Positions 50,501 through 63,700 of a DNA stretch of 64,000 nucleotides are shown piece by piece; the first letter of the stretch is position 1; the number at the start of each line of letters is the position of its first letter. A model generated the notes under the pieces. That model had not been told where the DNA came from and made no database searches. It was given only the letters and a program-made list of their open reading frames with translations. Made by a program: the position numbers and the translations under genes. Origin of the DNA: Nymphaea colorata (lineage: Eukaryota; Streptophyta; Magnoliopsida; Nymphaeales; Nymphaeaceae); the NCBI RefSeq assembly GCF_008831285.2, contig NC_045148.1:13044802-13108801 (forward strand), in the 5' to 3' direction.

Positions 50501-53500
50501 TTAAAAGCTGCATGACTGGTTCATATAAACACCACCACAACATCAGTAGTACTTCGGCATGTCACTGACATATTCTCAATCTCCAACAAAGACATGTGAA
50601 GCATGAAGAAAAGGCATAATGTAATGCAGCAGGATCACTGGATACTGTAAAGGAACTAACAAGTGGGAACAAAGGTTACCATCATTCAGAATTGCTATAA
50701 TCAAAACCATGAAAGGAGGGAAGTCATATTCCCAAATTAACGCAAGAAGTACAAAGCCAAGCTGCAGCAAAAGGTAAACCTATTAGTTGTGCAATAATAA
50801 ATACTATAAAATACAAAGTAAAATAAAGTGAGACTAGCTTACCACAATACGGATGGTTATGGACACAGCATATATCTGCGGTAGTTAAGGTGGGTCCACA
50901 ATCAGAACCACATTCAGACGTAAAGCAGGAAAATAAAATAAAGTTGTCACTTACAGTGTAATTTTTCATTCTCTGAAAAATGGCTCGACTAGTTAAAACA
51001 GCACTTATGATGACACTCAGACCAGGCTCTGTTAACACAATATCAGCTGCACTCCTAGCTGCATCAGTGGCATCTGCTACTGCAATTCCGATATCTGCCT
51101 TCTTCAGAGCTGGTGCATCGTTAACACCATCTCCTGTCATTCCACATATGTGCTTCTTTTCTTGAAGGATCTTCACAATTTCATATTTATGTTCTGAATA
51201 TCATGAAATAGTGAGCAACCACAAAATGTTCATGATCATATTAATTCCTGAAAAGAGTTTAAGAACCAAAAGTCTAATGTACAATTCAGGAGGTCATCAT
51301 ATCTCAAATATCTGATCTGATTCATTTACCAGGAAATACACCAGCAAAGCCATCAGCCTTTTCAATAAGCTCATCAACAGGTAATACTTCATTTTCGTCT
51401 TTGTCACGTCCTAGCAATGATGAAGCGGGGTACATATTTGTTCCCATGCCAAGGCGACGACCAGTCTCCTTTGCAATTGCCAACTGATCACCTGATTAGA
51501 ATGACAAGTACATGAATAAAGAAAAAGCATCTTCAGAATCAAAAAGTGTGTCCAAGTACCAAGGTTATCAAAACTATGGTCTATCTGTTCCGTAGCTAAA
51601 CTCTTCATCTAGTGAAAGCTACAAGCAACCGAGGATCTGACGCAGCAGAATTCCACCATAGGGAAGGAAATAATGGAGAGAAATAGACGATGTGAAGCAG
51701 ATCAAGTAGCATTGCTTAGGCTAACGAATGCATGTCTGCCCTTGAGTAGAATGAAAACAGGAACAAATCAGAATATGGATATTTTAACCTAATCAGTTTA
51801 CTAGATTCTTTCAGCAACCGTTGCTTCCAATTAGAAGTGAATCTACTTAGTTCAAATTGCAAAATTTAGCATAAAGCATTGAGCTTTTGCTTCTTTACTA
51901 CTTCACGTAATTATGGGATACCAGAACCATGGAGAAATTGAATTTATGCAAATGAATTTTCTAGATTCCCTAAAAAATGAGTATTACATTCACCATTCCA
52001 AGAGACATTCCGTAAACAAAATGTGTCTGTATGTAGTCAACATAATGTTAATCAACTAACATTTATTGTGGATCAGCTTTGCATAAAATAGCAAGTGGCA
52101 CTGAAAAGGTAAAATGGAAGTCAACGCTACCTATATTTTAGTAAAATGCTACAAAAAGCTGAATTTATGCATAAGAATTGCACATTCACCCACTGAAAGA
52201 ATATAGAAGTCAAAATACTGAAATTTAGTACTGAAAAGGAATATAGCAGAACAATAATTCACCTGTAATCATCTTCACACAAACACCAAGATTAAGTGCT
52301 CTACGTATTGTTTCAGCACTGTCATGTCTAGGTGGATCAAACAATGGCAACAGCCCACAGAACGTCCATGGACCTCCAGGACTTTCCTTTGATTTATCAG
52401 GCACGTCCTGTATATGGAGGTAAAATGTTCTTTATCATGATGGAGGTTGAACACATAGATCATGTAAAGAAACTAACTTCAGCTAGCAAACAAATTTATG
52501 CTCAAACACAAGGAAACCAACATGTGCATTACATTCTGTTAGATGCATTTATTTGTTTTCAAACCAGTGATCCGTTATAAAACAAAAAGAACACCAGAAA
52601 CTGAAATGTCAACTTGATCAATATCTTTCTTTCTCATGGTTATGTGGGTAATGATTAGGTGCAGAGTCACCATCTGAAAGACAGAATCGGAGGCCTAATA
52701 AATTTAACAAAATTATGAAAACAAGAATCTTTACAGCAACCTGATAAGCAACTGCAAGGGACCGCAATCCTCGTTCTGCAAACTTGTCAATGATAGCATG
52801 GACCTTGCCAGCAATTTCATCTTTCTCCTGGCATAGATTTAGGATCTGGAAGAAAGGAAGACATGGGTGTAAGTCATACTGTCTAAAAGGCCCAGAAGTT
52901 TCTGTCATGTGATGAGCAAATTACAGGTTTTCTTTCTGATGAACATTTAAGCTGTTTTCCAAGATGTTCTTTTTTTCTATACCACATGATATGATGGGAA
53001 AATTTATTAATGCATGAGGATTATTTCTGAGTCCAAGTATTCATAGAAATTTGCTTTTATAGGAATCATACTGCATATATGAATTGGTAATTCTTTTTTT
53101 TATATAAAAGAAATACTGCATATATGAATCAGTAATACTTTTTCTATATAAAAGAATATATCTAAGAAGCTCTGAGATCAAATATTCATATTCAAGTACT
53201 GTTTTCCACAAGCATCAAATTTGAGGTTGAAGGTACAGAGATGGAAAAAGGAAACTGAAGTCTAGAATTTGGCTACCAAATGTGAACATTTTATCGACAT
53301 TATGAACTTGAATAGGTTTTACTGTGCCCAAGTACTTTATTTGTCGATCAAATATTAAAATTTAATCACTTCATGAACTTGCAGCTTTTGGAATTTTTAG
53401 TATGTCCAGCCATGGCATTTTAGAAAAGGGCAAACATATGCAACATCTTTGGAGTCAATGGAAATAGAATATTTTCAATGAAATTATATTAACCAATATC

Positions 53501-56500
53501 AAAACATTTAAAGCATTCTAAGCAAGTGATAGAAGGAAAGTTTCACATATACATGTGGAGTTATTATTAAGAGAAATAATTAAAGAGCAATCACATCCTT
53601 TAGGAAACTTGGTTGCGGAAGCAGTTCAAATCTCATGAAAATGCATCACTGCTTGGCTTTTCTGCATGGAATTGTAGCATTCTAATAATACCTGCTCTGG
53701 GGCTCCTTTACTTGTACGATGCCAGTTCCCATCAGAATCAACATACGTTATTGCAGTGCGTTTGTCGACAGGATTAAAGGGAAGGAAATGGACTTCAGTG
53801 ATGTTTGCGCGTGCCTGTATAAAAAGAGAGAGCCAGTTTCTTTCGTCTTTTAGGAGTGAAAATGTAAATGTAGTACAATTGAACAGGCAGGTGTATGAAT
53901 TTTTCATGGATCATGTACTGTGCATATGACCACCATGGTCTCTTAGTCAAAAACATGCCTGCTTAATATGCATATGCATAAAGAGGATTCTTAAAAGCTT
54001 GAAAATTCACAAATCTGCAGCGCACCAAAATTTTAGAACTGAAACAGTATATTTGTGGTGGAAGGGAAAAAGCAATGTTGGGATTCCTAAAATAGCACCA
54101 AAGACATCGCTGGGATCAGAGCGATCAGATAAAGTTAGCATCCAGGACTTCTTTTCTTCAGAGTATGATACCATAAAAGGCATTAACGAGATGCCATGTG
54201 GGTATTTACACACACAATGCTACATATCAATATTGAAGGAAAATCATGTGTTGCATTTGATACTTTTAATTGGCCAAGTAACTATACCTCCTTTGGGTCA
54301 GCAAGCATGTTAATAATAGCTGTATCAATAGCATCTTGATTCTCAAGCCTTGCAGCTCGTGCTGCAAACAAGATCACTGTATCTTTATCCATGTCTTTGT
54401 TGAAAACCTGCAAAAGAAAGAGAAGGTCATTATCAAATGATTCTATTTTCCCAAATATGATTAACAAATCAATGCAGGAATGCAAATTCCCCCATAGTCA
54501 GCCCCTGGAAATGGAACAATCAAGCGCAAACACAAAGATGAATCATCATCTGTTGTGGACAAATTTCAAGCATGTTATAGGGCAAGACTTGGGTCAACTG
54601 CCAAAGTCTGAGCCTGGCGCTCATTTATTTGGGCAACTTTTAGATTTTGTGTCCAGGCCCAACACGTTTTGGCCCAGATATGTTTTTAACAATTTAAAAG
54701 AAAATAAGGGAATCTTACCTCAATAAGATTCTTATCTACAGTAAGACGATTCAAAGTTAGTGTTCCAGTTTTATCACTGCAAAGAACATCCATTCCAGCC
54801 ATTTCTTCAATGGCAGTCATCCTCTTCGTAATAGCACCCTGTTGGAAATGGAATCTTATAATTTGATACAACACTGCTGATGGAATTCAACTGCAGAGGT
54901 TATGCATGAGTTCGACCTGCTGCGAGAGTCTATGGGAACCAATTGCAAGCGTCACAGACAGCACAGTTGGCATAGCAATGGGAATTCCTCCAATTAAGAG
55001 TACAAGAAGATTGTTGATGCCCTTTCTGTATGAACGATGTTGGATAGGGTACATTACTATGATTTCAAGGATCATTCCAACAGCTATTGAGCAAATACAG
55101 AAGTTTCCAATGGCTGTAAGCACCTGGCCAATAGACCAATCAAAGATTAGTATCTTAAGCAACATGAAATTGCACTAAATTTTCACTTTAATAACACTAG
55201 ATAAACAAAGCTGCAAATCATTGCACCTCAGGTCAAGTTACTTTACTTTTTACGGTACGGTTGTTGTACCATGGATGATGAGGGCTTAGCAAACATGAAC
55301 ACACGGGTACTGCTCTTAAGGAGCAATGTCGTATCAGTACGATACTGATACGGGTACCTGTACACAACTGGGTGTGGCTTGGATACGTGTACCGGGTATG
55401 ATCAACGTACGTATCTGGTATCTTTTGGCTAGGGTTTCCCTTTTTAGGGTTTTCTTTTTTTTTTTAACTTCTAAAGAAAACATCGGGCCGCCCTCGAGGG
55501 CTCTGCGTATTACCCACAGCAGCAAAGCATGTGGAGTTGTCCGGGGACGTTGGCTGCTCCATTAACTGGTTTCTGGTAGTTTCCGCGAGAGGTAATGTCT
55601 TCCTGTTCTTCCTGTTCACCGACTTTCCCATCGACTGATTTGGGCGTTTTTTGTGAAGCTTCATATTTAACTTTTTTTTTTTCTTCGGAAGTCACCCATC
55701 GTCCAGTCACTTCCGGTGGCAGGTTTATAACTGTCTGCCCTTATGACCTGTGCATCAACTTTTTTTTTTTCTTCAAAAATCATATTTCAAAAATCATATT
55801 GTCTGTCATTTCTTTTTACATTTATATGAAACCATATTTTTTTTAGATAACCGTGCATTTGTGCGTGCTCCTATGTTATTGTCTATAACTACCCATTCCA
55901 TTTCAGCATTTAGCATTTTAATTCCAGTTCCATAACGCTGAGACATGGTTCTACCCATTCCATTTCAGCATTTAGCATTTCAATTCCAGTTCCATAACGC
56001 TGAGACCTGGTTCTACCCATTCCATTTCAGCATTTAGCATTTCAATTCCAGTTCCACAACACTGAGACATGGTTCGTATTTGACTGTCTAAGGGGCTGCT
56101 TAGTTGTTGGGTAAATGATTTTTCTTTGCAACTTTGCAATATATGCAGCATCGCAAGAACCATTGGTATATATCTCCTATGTTGTTGTTTATGTTTATAT
56201 ATATATATACACGGTCGTACCCTACACCCAAGTTTTTTAATGGTCTGTACTGCACCAGCACCCATACCAGGTATGTGACATAAGAAACGGCATTCACACC
56301 ATTATAAATCATGGTCAAGTATCTCCAATGTGTTAAAATGACGACAAACTGGCATACTTTGGTGTGAGTAAAACTATTCTCCTGTTTGTTTCATATTGCA
56401 ACCACGGTTTCAACTCGACACCAATTATTACAAAACAGCATATACTAAAACCAAATATGATAAAATCAGCATGAGAGAATATAAAATGAAAAACATTATT

Positions 56501-59500
56501 TAGGAGGCTTCTTATCATCTGAGAATTCCTTTTTCAGTATTCGTACTTTTAGAGTGTCATCATCCATTTTCAATCAAACTAATAAAGTGAGGTAAAGAGG
56601 ATAACATAAGAGATAAGATTTATGTGGACCTTTAACTGTAAATTTGCCAAAAGAGAACCAAAGCGGCATGGATTTTGCGTACTGTTCTCACATGGAACTA
56701 TCCTCTTATCTTCATAAATGGTTGTTTTGGAAATTATGTCTTACTACCAACTTATTATTGATTTGTAATATTGAATTGTCCAAAAAAGCCCAAACAGTTC
56801 CTGATAGAAGGAAAGAACTTCTAACATATAACACAATATCTCTTTGAAGAGAAATTCCCAAAGTATTAAACATTGCACAGAATCAAAGTCATGATAAAAC
56901 CCAACAATGACATTGATGTACCATTTTTGTCGTGTCTATGTATAGGTTTTGGATCTTTCCTACAACCAGCTGTTAGAGAATTAAGTCGTAAAGGATGTCA
57001 GCTATTACTTTTTGCAAGTGAACAAGCCACAAGAGTGAGAAAGTGCAGAAACACTAAAAACATGATGTTTTTGTGGATATACAAGCCAAATGCAACAAAT
57101 TTTCTTTCAGAAACACTTCCATGTTAACAAGGTCCCCCAAAAATAGTGGATTGGTAAAATCGTAAGCTGCTTAACTTCCACACAGTAGGATATATTGGAG
57201 ACGTGCACGGTGCACGTCTTTTAGGCTGTAACAACTAAAAAATCAGACTGGCTTCTAGAACGAGGGACTGTCGGAAATGGACTCGACAAACAGTGAAAGT
57301 AGCAAGACGCTCTCTCATTGATTAATCACAAAACAAGCAACCTTGCTTTCATGACTACTGACAATCTTGTGCATATAGTAAATAGACAGACTCGGCTAAA
57401 AGTAAGTTATCAATCCTCCATATCTTACCTTTTGAAAATGTCCAATAACCTCTGTGGTGTCAACAAGATGAGCTGCCTTCCCAAAAAAGGAATGAACACC
57501 AGTAGCAATTACAACAGCTTCAATCTCTCCATGTTTACAAGTTGACCCAGAATAAACCTCATCGCCAGTCTTCCTTGTGACTGGAAGGGACTCTCCCGTC
57601 AATGCTGACTACAGCAGAAAATCATGAAAACTATTACATTACGAATTCAAATGTTGAAAGAGGATGATTCACAAAAAACTCGTCTTTTTCAAAAAAGACT
57701 AGATAAAAACGTTAAAAACAACGAAAACGAAACAAAAGGCCTCTTTTTTTAGGAAAACTTTAAAATGATTTTTTTTCGTTTTTATCATTTTTTTCTCATT
57801 ATCTTCACATTATTTTTGTTTCAAAATTAAAACTTAAGTGAAGTTATTTATTTATTTATTAACTTAAGTAAAGGTAGTGTATGCTTTCCAATTGTCACAA
57901 ATCAAGGCAACTCAGACAACTGAAAACATGCATGCATGGTGTTTGTCTTGCATTAAACTGCTAAACATAAGTAATTTCAACACTTTAAGAATCATTAATC
58001 ATTTACCTGGTCAATCTTAAGGGGGTCTCCCTCAAGCAGACGAGCATCTGCTGGAATAATATCCCCAAGTTTTATGCTAATTATGTCTCCTGGCACCAGA
58101 ATAGCAGCATCCTTTTCCTGCCATTGTCCATCTCTAAGAACCTGAACAAAAGATGGCCATTGCAATCCTACCAATAGTCAAATATCCATCTAAAGAAAAA
58201 AAGCTGGGAAAGGAAACTTACAGCTATCCATCCATTTCACCGTGAAAAACTGTCATGGTGGAATACTTAAGATACCATTGGTTGGAAGGACAACTGTTTT
58301 TAGGACACATGTCCTCAAGAAAATTGTCTTAAAGAATAAGAGACAAAGAGTTATTGTTTATATGAACCATTTGCTTACTTAGACAACATTTTGAACTTGT
58401 CTTGTTTGTAGTTGTTTAAATCGATGACCAACATGTTTTAGCACATGCTTTGCACTTCTACTTTTCTTCCTCTTATAAACACAAGATAAAATATATGAAT
58501 TAATAAAAATACTTTTTCTTTTTCTACAAATAGGCTACCCAAAATTCACATTAAAAAAAAATCTTAAAACATATTAAAAATATAAGAAAAAATATTCTTT
58601 TTTTACTTTTTTCACTACTGAGAAATTTAAAACAAACATACAATGAGAACATAGCTAATACAATATGAAAAAAATCATCTGTATTATTGTACATTCAGAT
58701 TAACAATCTCATCATCACTATTCTTTCTTTCACTCTCACCCACTCTCTTTCTCACCATCATTATTGTTCCTCTCACTCTCACCCACTCTCTTTATCACCA
58801 TCACTATTCTTTCTTTTTCTTTTATAGTGTTTTTTTCTCTACACAGTCTTTCATCGTCTGTTGCCTTTTAGACCCCTTCCATTGGGCTCTTTTCTTTTTT
58901 TTCTTTTTTTTGAGGGTGGGGGGTGCATTTTGCTGTCATGGCGTCTTTTTTATTTCAGTAAGCATTTGAGGTACATTACACTTTTAAGTTCTCTATACTT
59001 CTTTTTTATTGATTTTCTAGATTATTGTGGTCTTCCCTGTTTCTTGGGGTAGAAGATTGACAGGGAAAGAGGATGAAGGAATCGTCGCCGAAGATGAAGG
59101 TTGTGGCGGAGGAAGGAAGGGGGGATCTGAAGCGCATTCTGTTTGGGATCGCGGCTTCCTCGAGCTTGTGGGAAAAGAGGAAGGAGTACGTCAAGCTGTG
59201 GTGGAGGCCGGAGCACACGAGCCGATGAGTAGCTATGCTCGACAAAGGGGAAGATCTATGGCAGTGGCTCGAAGAGGCGCAGATTTTTTATGGCGGGGAG
59301 GAGCAAATCTATGGCGGAAAACGAGAACGCAAGGAGAGAACAGAGAATGGCAAGCGAGGTTTTGGTTTTTTCGGACGAGGGTTTCGTGCTTTTGATTTCG
59401 AGCGACGAAGCCTCGTGTTCCACAGTTCCAGGGGAAGGGTGTTTCGATCAAGAACGCCTTTACGTTCTCCAAGACCAAAAGAACGCCGTGTCCTCAACAC

Positions 59501-60777
59501 TCGTCTCCAGAACAGGGCGTTATTGGAACCGTGTCTTACCGAAACCGAACGCCTTCGAATGGTGCAAAAAACAAAAACGTGTAGATACAGTGGTTACAAT
59601 TTTCAATTAAGAATTTAGAATTATTTGCTAAATAGTTATCCTTATTTGCAAAATTATTATACCAGTAATGGTGCGTTTAAAATATTCATGGGTGCTGCTT
59701 TAGATCACGGTAGAATTCTACGTCCATGACAGTCATGGCCATGAAAGAATATATATCACAGATAGAAAGTACAAACCCTGGTCTTTGGAGCGAGTCGAGC
59801 CATCAGGGCAGCTGCTGCATTTCCAGCATTATTTTCCTCAATAAAACTAATGGTAGAGTTTATGAACAACAAACAGATAATTCCGACGAAGTCTTGCCAG
59901 TCAGGAGCCTCCCCCTGAAATATTATACAAGTTGATCATTAGGAAAGCAATTTGAGCATGTGCTGGATGGTTTATCTGACCTTGATGGCCAAGTTATATA
60001 AAAAAGACATCTTAAATGATGAACTTTATTAGGCTTGGAAACACAGTGCACTGTTGAATATGCTCTCTATGAGCTAATGCGATGGTCTTGCCATCCATAA
60101 ACAGTCAGAAGTCAACAACTTCATACTCTAATTTCAGAATTGTAAATAGCATTGAGCCAATGCAGCCTCTAACCCAGCAAGACAGAACAGTAAAGTAAGA
60201 AACGCAAACGATTAGGTAAAAACTTACTCCTCCATTAGCAAGGCAAATTGACATCACTGCAGCTGCTTCCATAACCCACGACAAAGGATTCCACATAAAG
60301 CTTAGAAACTTCAAGAATTTGTTCTCCTGCAGTGCAATGCACCAAGATCACGTTCAGCCGTAAACTGAAGTTTTGGCCTTCTTACTACGTATCGGATTAA
60401 TATAAATACAGGCATACAGCAGAAATGGTTGCAGAATTCACAAAGCAAAGTGTTGTCGACTCCACCAAGAGCGTTAGGGAATTACCGGCTTCTCCTCAAG
60501 CTTGTTGGGGCCAAAAATGAGCAAGCGAGCCTCGCCATCTGCTGATGTGAGTCCTGCTCGTGTTGTCCTCAGTTGATCAAATACTTCCTCTAAAGGCAAA
60601 CGTTCCTGCAGTATGTCAATATTCATAAACATAAATCTTATGCTTTTGACAGTTTACCAACTTAGGATATTAAGAAAAAAGCACTTGGTTTCCTCGATTC
60701 ATCAGCATTTGTACCAGGTCAATCGCATCCCGGTGGAAGTTTTCAGGTCCTAGTAGAGGTCTTTCCAGGTCCTCCAT
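47514..60777 (-). CDS. P3A-type H+-transporting ATPase, AHA10/PH5-like
   Basis: Twenty-one exons, from the start: 60715-60777, 60486-60605, 60228-60326, 59777-59914, 58007-58141, 57429-57608, 54917-55123, 54719-54838, 54288-54407, 53692-53814, 52741-52845, 52263-52407, 51330-51491, 50955-51193, 50843-50875, 50680-50761, 48962-49122, 48656-48829, 48384-48566, 48003-48175, 47514-47610. Total 2859 nt, 952 aa, normal for the family. Seen: actuator TGES (189-192), phosphorylation motif DKTGT with Asp 336, KGAPEQ in the nucleotide domain, hinge TGDGVNDAP (592-600), the expected membrane segments, and a C-terminal regulatory tail ending YTV, the 14-3-3 site with penultimate Thr. It pumps protons out of the cytosol using ATP. 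Wording such as [15 protein letters not shown] and [15 protein letters not shown] resembles AHA10/PH5 pumps of the vacuole; the clade is judged by eye. Confidence 0.95.
49833..50309 (+). mobile_element. Diverged TRIM in H+-ATPase intron 16, with inverted PPT copy
   Basis: Relative of the TRIM at 6855, plus strand, antisense to the gene. The 5' LTR is at about 49833-50032 and the PBS is decayed to TGGTATTAGAG (from 50034). The internal part has CCTTAAGGGGAGTAG (50092-50106), and the 3' LTR is at about 50109-50292. The 23 bases at 50287-50309 are the exact reverse complement of 50092-50114. No target duplication was found, in keeping with a rearranged right end. Confidence 0.82.
52846..53691 (-). 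other. Intron 10 of the H+-ATPase gene
   Basis: AT-rich with no recognisable element. A short direct repeat (ACTGCATATATGAAT) occurs twice near 53070-53130. Confidence 0.8.
55891..56076. repeat. 62-bp tandem repeat, three units
   Basis: Units begin ACCCATTCCATTTCAGCATT at 55891, 55953 and 56015. They are nearly identical, and the third differs by a few bases at its end. Confidence 0.96.
57199..57219. repeat. Perfect palindrome with one central base
   Basis: AGACGTGCAC, G, GTGCACGTCT: ten-base arms around a single G, in intron 6 of the H+-ATPase gene. Confidence 0.95.
58142..59776 (-). other. Intron 4 of the H+-ATPase gene
   Basis: 1.6 kb. The left part is AT-rich. A block at about 59040-59580 is clearly more GC-rich than its surroundings, contains a captured gene fragment and looks inserted, but terminal repeats were not identified. 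Confidence 0.7.
59073..59228 (+). pseudogene. DUF604 glycosyltransferase fragment, antisense in an intron
   Basis: A 51-codon frame from ATG to TGA contains [20 protein letters not shown] and KLWWRP, the start of the conserved domain of plant DUF604 (GT31-related, putative Golgi galactosyltransferase-like) proteins. Full-length members are around 450-550 residues, so only a small exon piece is present, with a stop just after [11 protein letters not shown]. It lies on the strand opposite to the H+-ATPase gene. Likely a fragment carried in by a transposon or a retrocopy piece. It could not make a working enzyme. Confidence 0.65.
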
Positions 60778-63700
60778 CTCTCAATGAGCGATCCAATTTA
60801 TCGTCTTGTTGAACAAAATTCAACACCACCTCACCCCTGCAACAGAATCCAGCTCAAAAAACCGAGATGCCATTCCACCGTAACTCTCTTGTTCTCAAAA
60901 TGGAAAGAGCATGCTATTGCAAATTCACAGCAGAACGACGACAACGCTCAAATGCTTCAATCTAATTTTTGATGTTCAGATCCAAGCGGTGATTACTGCA
61001 CATTGTGTCAACATGATTAACAGGACTTTAATTGCAAAAATTTGAAATACAGTTTTCGTTTCAGTTCCTGACGCGGAAAACCTTTTCCAAGTACTTATTT
61101 TCCTAACGAATATTGAGGTAGAAACCATTGATTGAACTTAACGAGTTCAAGCACTGAATTTCCAAAGAAGTAAGGAAAAGCCAACTGCCTCTTAGGTGAA
61201 GATTCATAAGTTGAAATTACTAAACTACTGAGCTCTTTATTTTAGGTATGTAGAGCCAGGTTGGGCGCAAAGCGATGAAGGAGACAAAAGGAGGTAGAAA
61301 TCACAGTCACTCAAGCACCATCTGCAGAGCCTAACTGAAATGGATTCTCACGAAAGCAAATCTAGCAAGCCATTCATAGAACTGGTATCCAAGAGAAATT
61401 AAAGTCCACTTACTCATGTAAGGCGTCCTTCCTTGAGGTGGGGAGGGGATTGGAGACAGAGGAGAAAAGAGGTCTCCACTTGAGAGGAGGAAATTCGCCA
61501 CCACTACCAGAGACCCTTGGTGAGCTTTCACTTTGGGCAAGCAGAAGCCTTGTTGCTGTGCTAAAGACATCCCATTGGGGTGGTTTTAATTGGTATCTGT
61601 GAATGGTAGGGCGGGCAACCACCTTCTTCAGCAGTGGTGCTGGCAGTGGTAGTAAGCATAGTAGCTGCCGATGCTACTGATTGGTCTGTGGAGCCCGGCA
61701 GCCTCAGCGCTTGACTGACAGTTGGATCTTAGGTTCTACCAAGCGGTCTCCCCTTGAGAGTTCATGTCATCGTGGAGCATCCATCTCTCTTCCCCACTCC
61801 CTTCCTCTAACCTTCCGTCTCTCAACTTAACAGTCTTACCAACCTTTCAGCTGAAGCAACCTGGGTGAAGGGCGGAAACGTGGGGAATGTATTGCATTGC
61901 ATCTGATCACAGTAAAGTCGTTTCGATAATTTTGGAAAAGGCGATAAACCTTCGTTTTACTTATTAACAAAATATTTCGCAAAAGGCCTCTTCTCTTCAA
62001 CAACGACATATGACAGAAAAACGTTATGGTCAATGAATTAACACGGAAGCGTTTCTTTTTTCTTATCAGCACCTACCACCTAATCCTTATGCTGACCCGA
62101 GCATAGCTGGTCGGGCAGAGGCACGTTGGTATGAGCGAGTCGTTTGTTTTATTCTTTTGTGGGCGTTGTAGATATTTGGATTGATTGTCTATTTATTTGC
62201 TAACTTGCTGCCTCCCTATTTTGTATTGCTTTTTGCTGACTTTGTCACATATTTTTTTTGTAAATTGATTGTCTTCATTTTGTCGTCTCTCTCTCTCTCT
62301 GTTCTTATTAACTTGTATATCCAAAGTGGTGTTAAATCATTATGTTATGCAAGGCTACGACTTCCTTAATTTTGTTGCACTGCGTGGATAAATCTGTACT
62401 CTTACAAAGCATTAACGAAAACTAATTGGTAGTTTGGTATATAAGGCTTGACTATTCATTCAATTAATGTTTTGCTTATTTTACTTAGTAGGTTCTCTTT
62501 TGGAAGCCATGACAGTCGCTTAAACAGAGTCTAGTTCCTCGCCATAGATGCAGTTTCAAACGGGGCTTCTTCTTGAGGGGCAGGTTTTAATTTGATTGGC
62601 ATGTTGCATGTGTTTCAGGATTTGGTTTACCTCTTCCGTAACTATATCTTCCACTTGTTTGCATATATAAATAAGACAGGAAATTAAGTGACGATACGTA
62701 TTGCAACCAAAGACATTTTTGTCTTCCGGGGTTGGACCTAATTCCGAATCACCCCTGCTGGAGGTTAGGCCTCCGTCCATATTGTTGGTACAGCAGAAAA
62801 GTCGAAGAACGAATTAGGAAGAGTAAGGAATTTGAAAAATGGGAAAGGTCACCCAACCTTCCACTCGGGCAAAGCAAAGATTATTGACGGTCGGGGAGAC
62901 CATTGAACAGAGCAATGATCAGAATAACAGTCAAATAATCAGAACGCGGGCGGGGTGCTATGTTTGCCACACTGCAGATATAGTATGTATATTTAGGATT
63001 TCCTTTTTTTTTCCTCCCAAATGTTTTTCTAAGAACGACATTTGTGTGTATAGCGGGGTTAACGACCATTATTGATAAATATGCAGCATTCAGGTATCAG
63101 CTAGTCAACAAACCACAATGTTGGCTTCCCTGGCTACAGCTGGCTAGGAGGAAGAAAGGTGAATGCCTCCGATCCCCTCCCAGCGGGACTATAGCCACTG
63201 GTTGCCGATTGAGAGAATAGACTTCGGCTAAATATCAAATTGACAAGAGACTCCCACTCATGTTGCAAGCGACACCGCCCCATCAACCTGGTTCAGCATT
63301 CCTGCCAGTGCCAGATATTACAGACAGCCTAATTAACATCCCATAAAAAATTACAAAAGCGTCGCCTAACCAAACTGGTAGGGAAAAAGCTTATAAAACA
63401 GCCTTCTAATGAGAAAACATTAATTTTGTAATAAGATGACGAACGTTTATTTTAAAAGTAAGAATATCTTTCTTCAACCAAAGAAAGAATGTTTCATTGC
63501 GAGCGAAGTACCTTTGTGATCGTTTTGTTATTCGAAATAATATGTTTTTAGTAAAGAAAACTTTGTAAATTTCTCTCAAATTTTTTTTTCATCATTTGTG
63601 AGTTTCTTTTTCTTTATTTTTTTTAAAAAAATTAGACAGTAATCTCTCTAACCTCTGTCTTTTTTTTCCTCCTAAATTTTTTCATCATAATCCACATCAC

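Larger units (their letters stand above)
55124..57428 (-). other. Intron 6 of the H+-ATPase gene
   Basis: 2.3 kb between actuator-domain and catalytic-domain exons. It contains a moderately GC-rich patch at about 55330-55740 with no recognised origin, a 62-bp triplicate and a 21-base palindrome. No nested gene is supported. Confidence 0.75.

Noticed and set aside
55891-56076. Regular repeats considered as a CRISPR array
   Set aside because: The units are contiguous tandem copies with no unique spacers, in a plant nuclear intron.
59027-59618. Frames of 106-127 codons around the DUF604 fragment
   Set aside because: Only the 59073-59228 frame shows a recognisable motif. The longer ones are other frames of the same GC-rich block.
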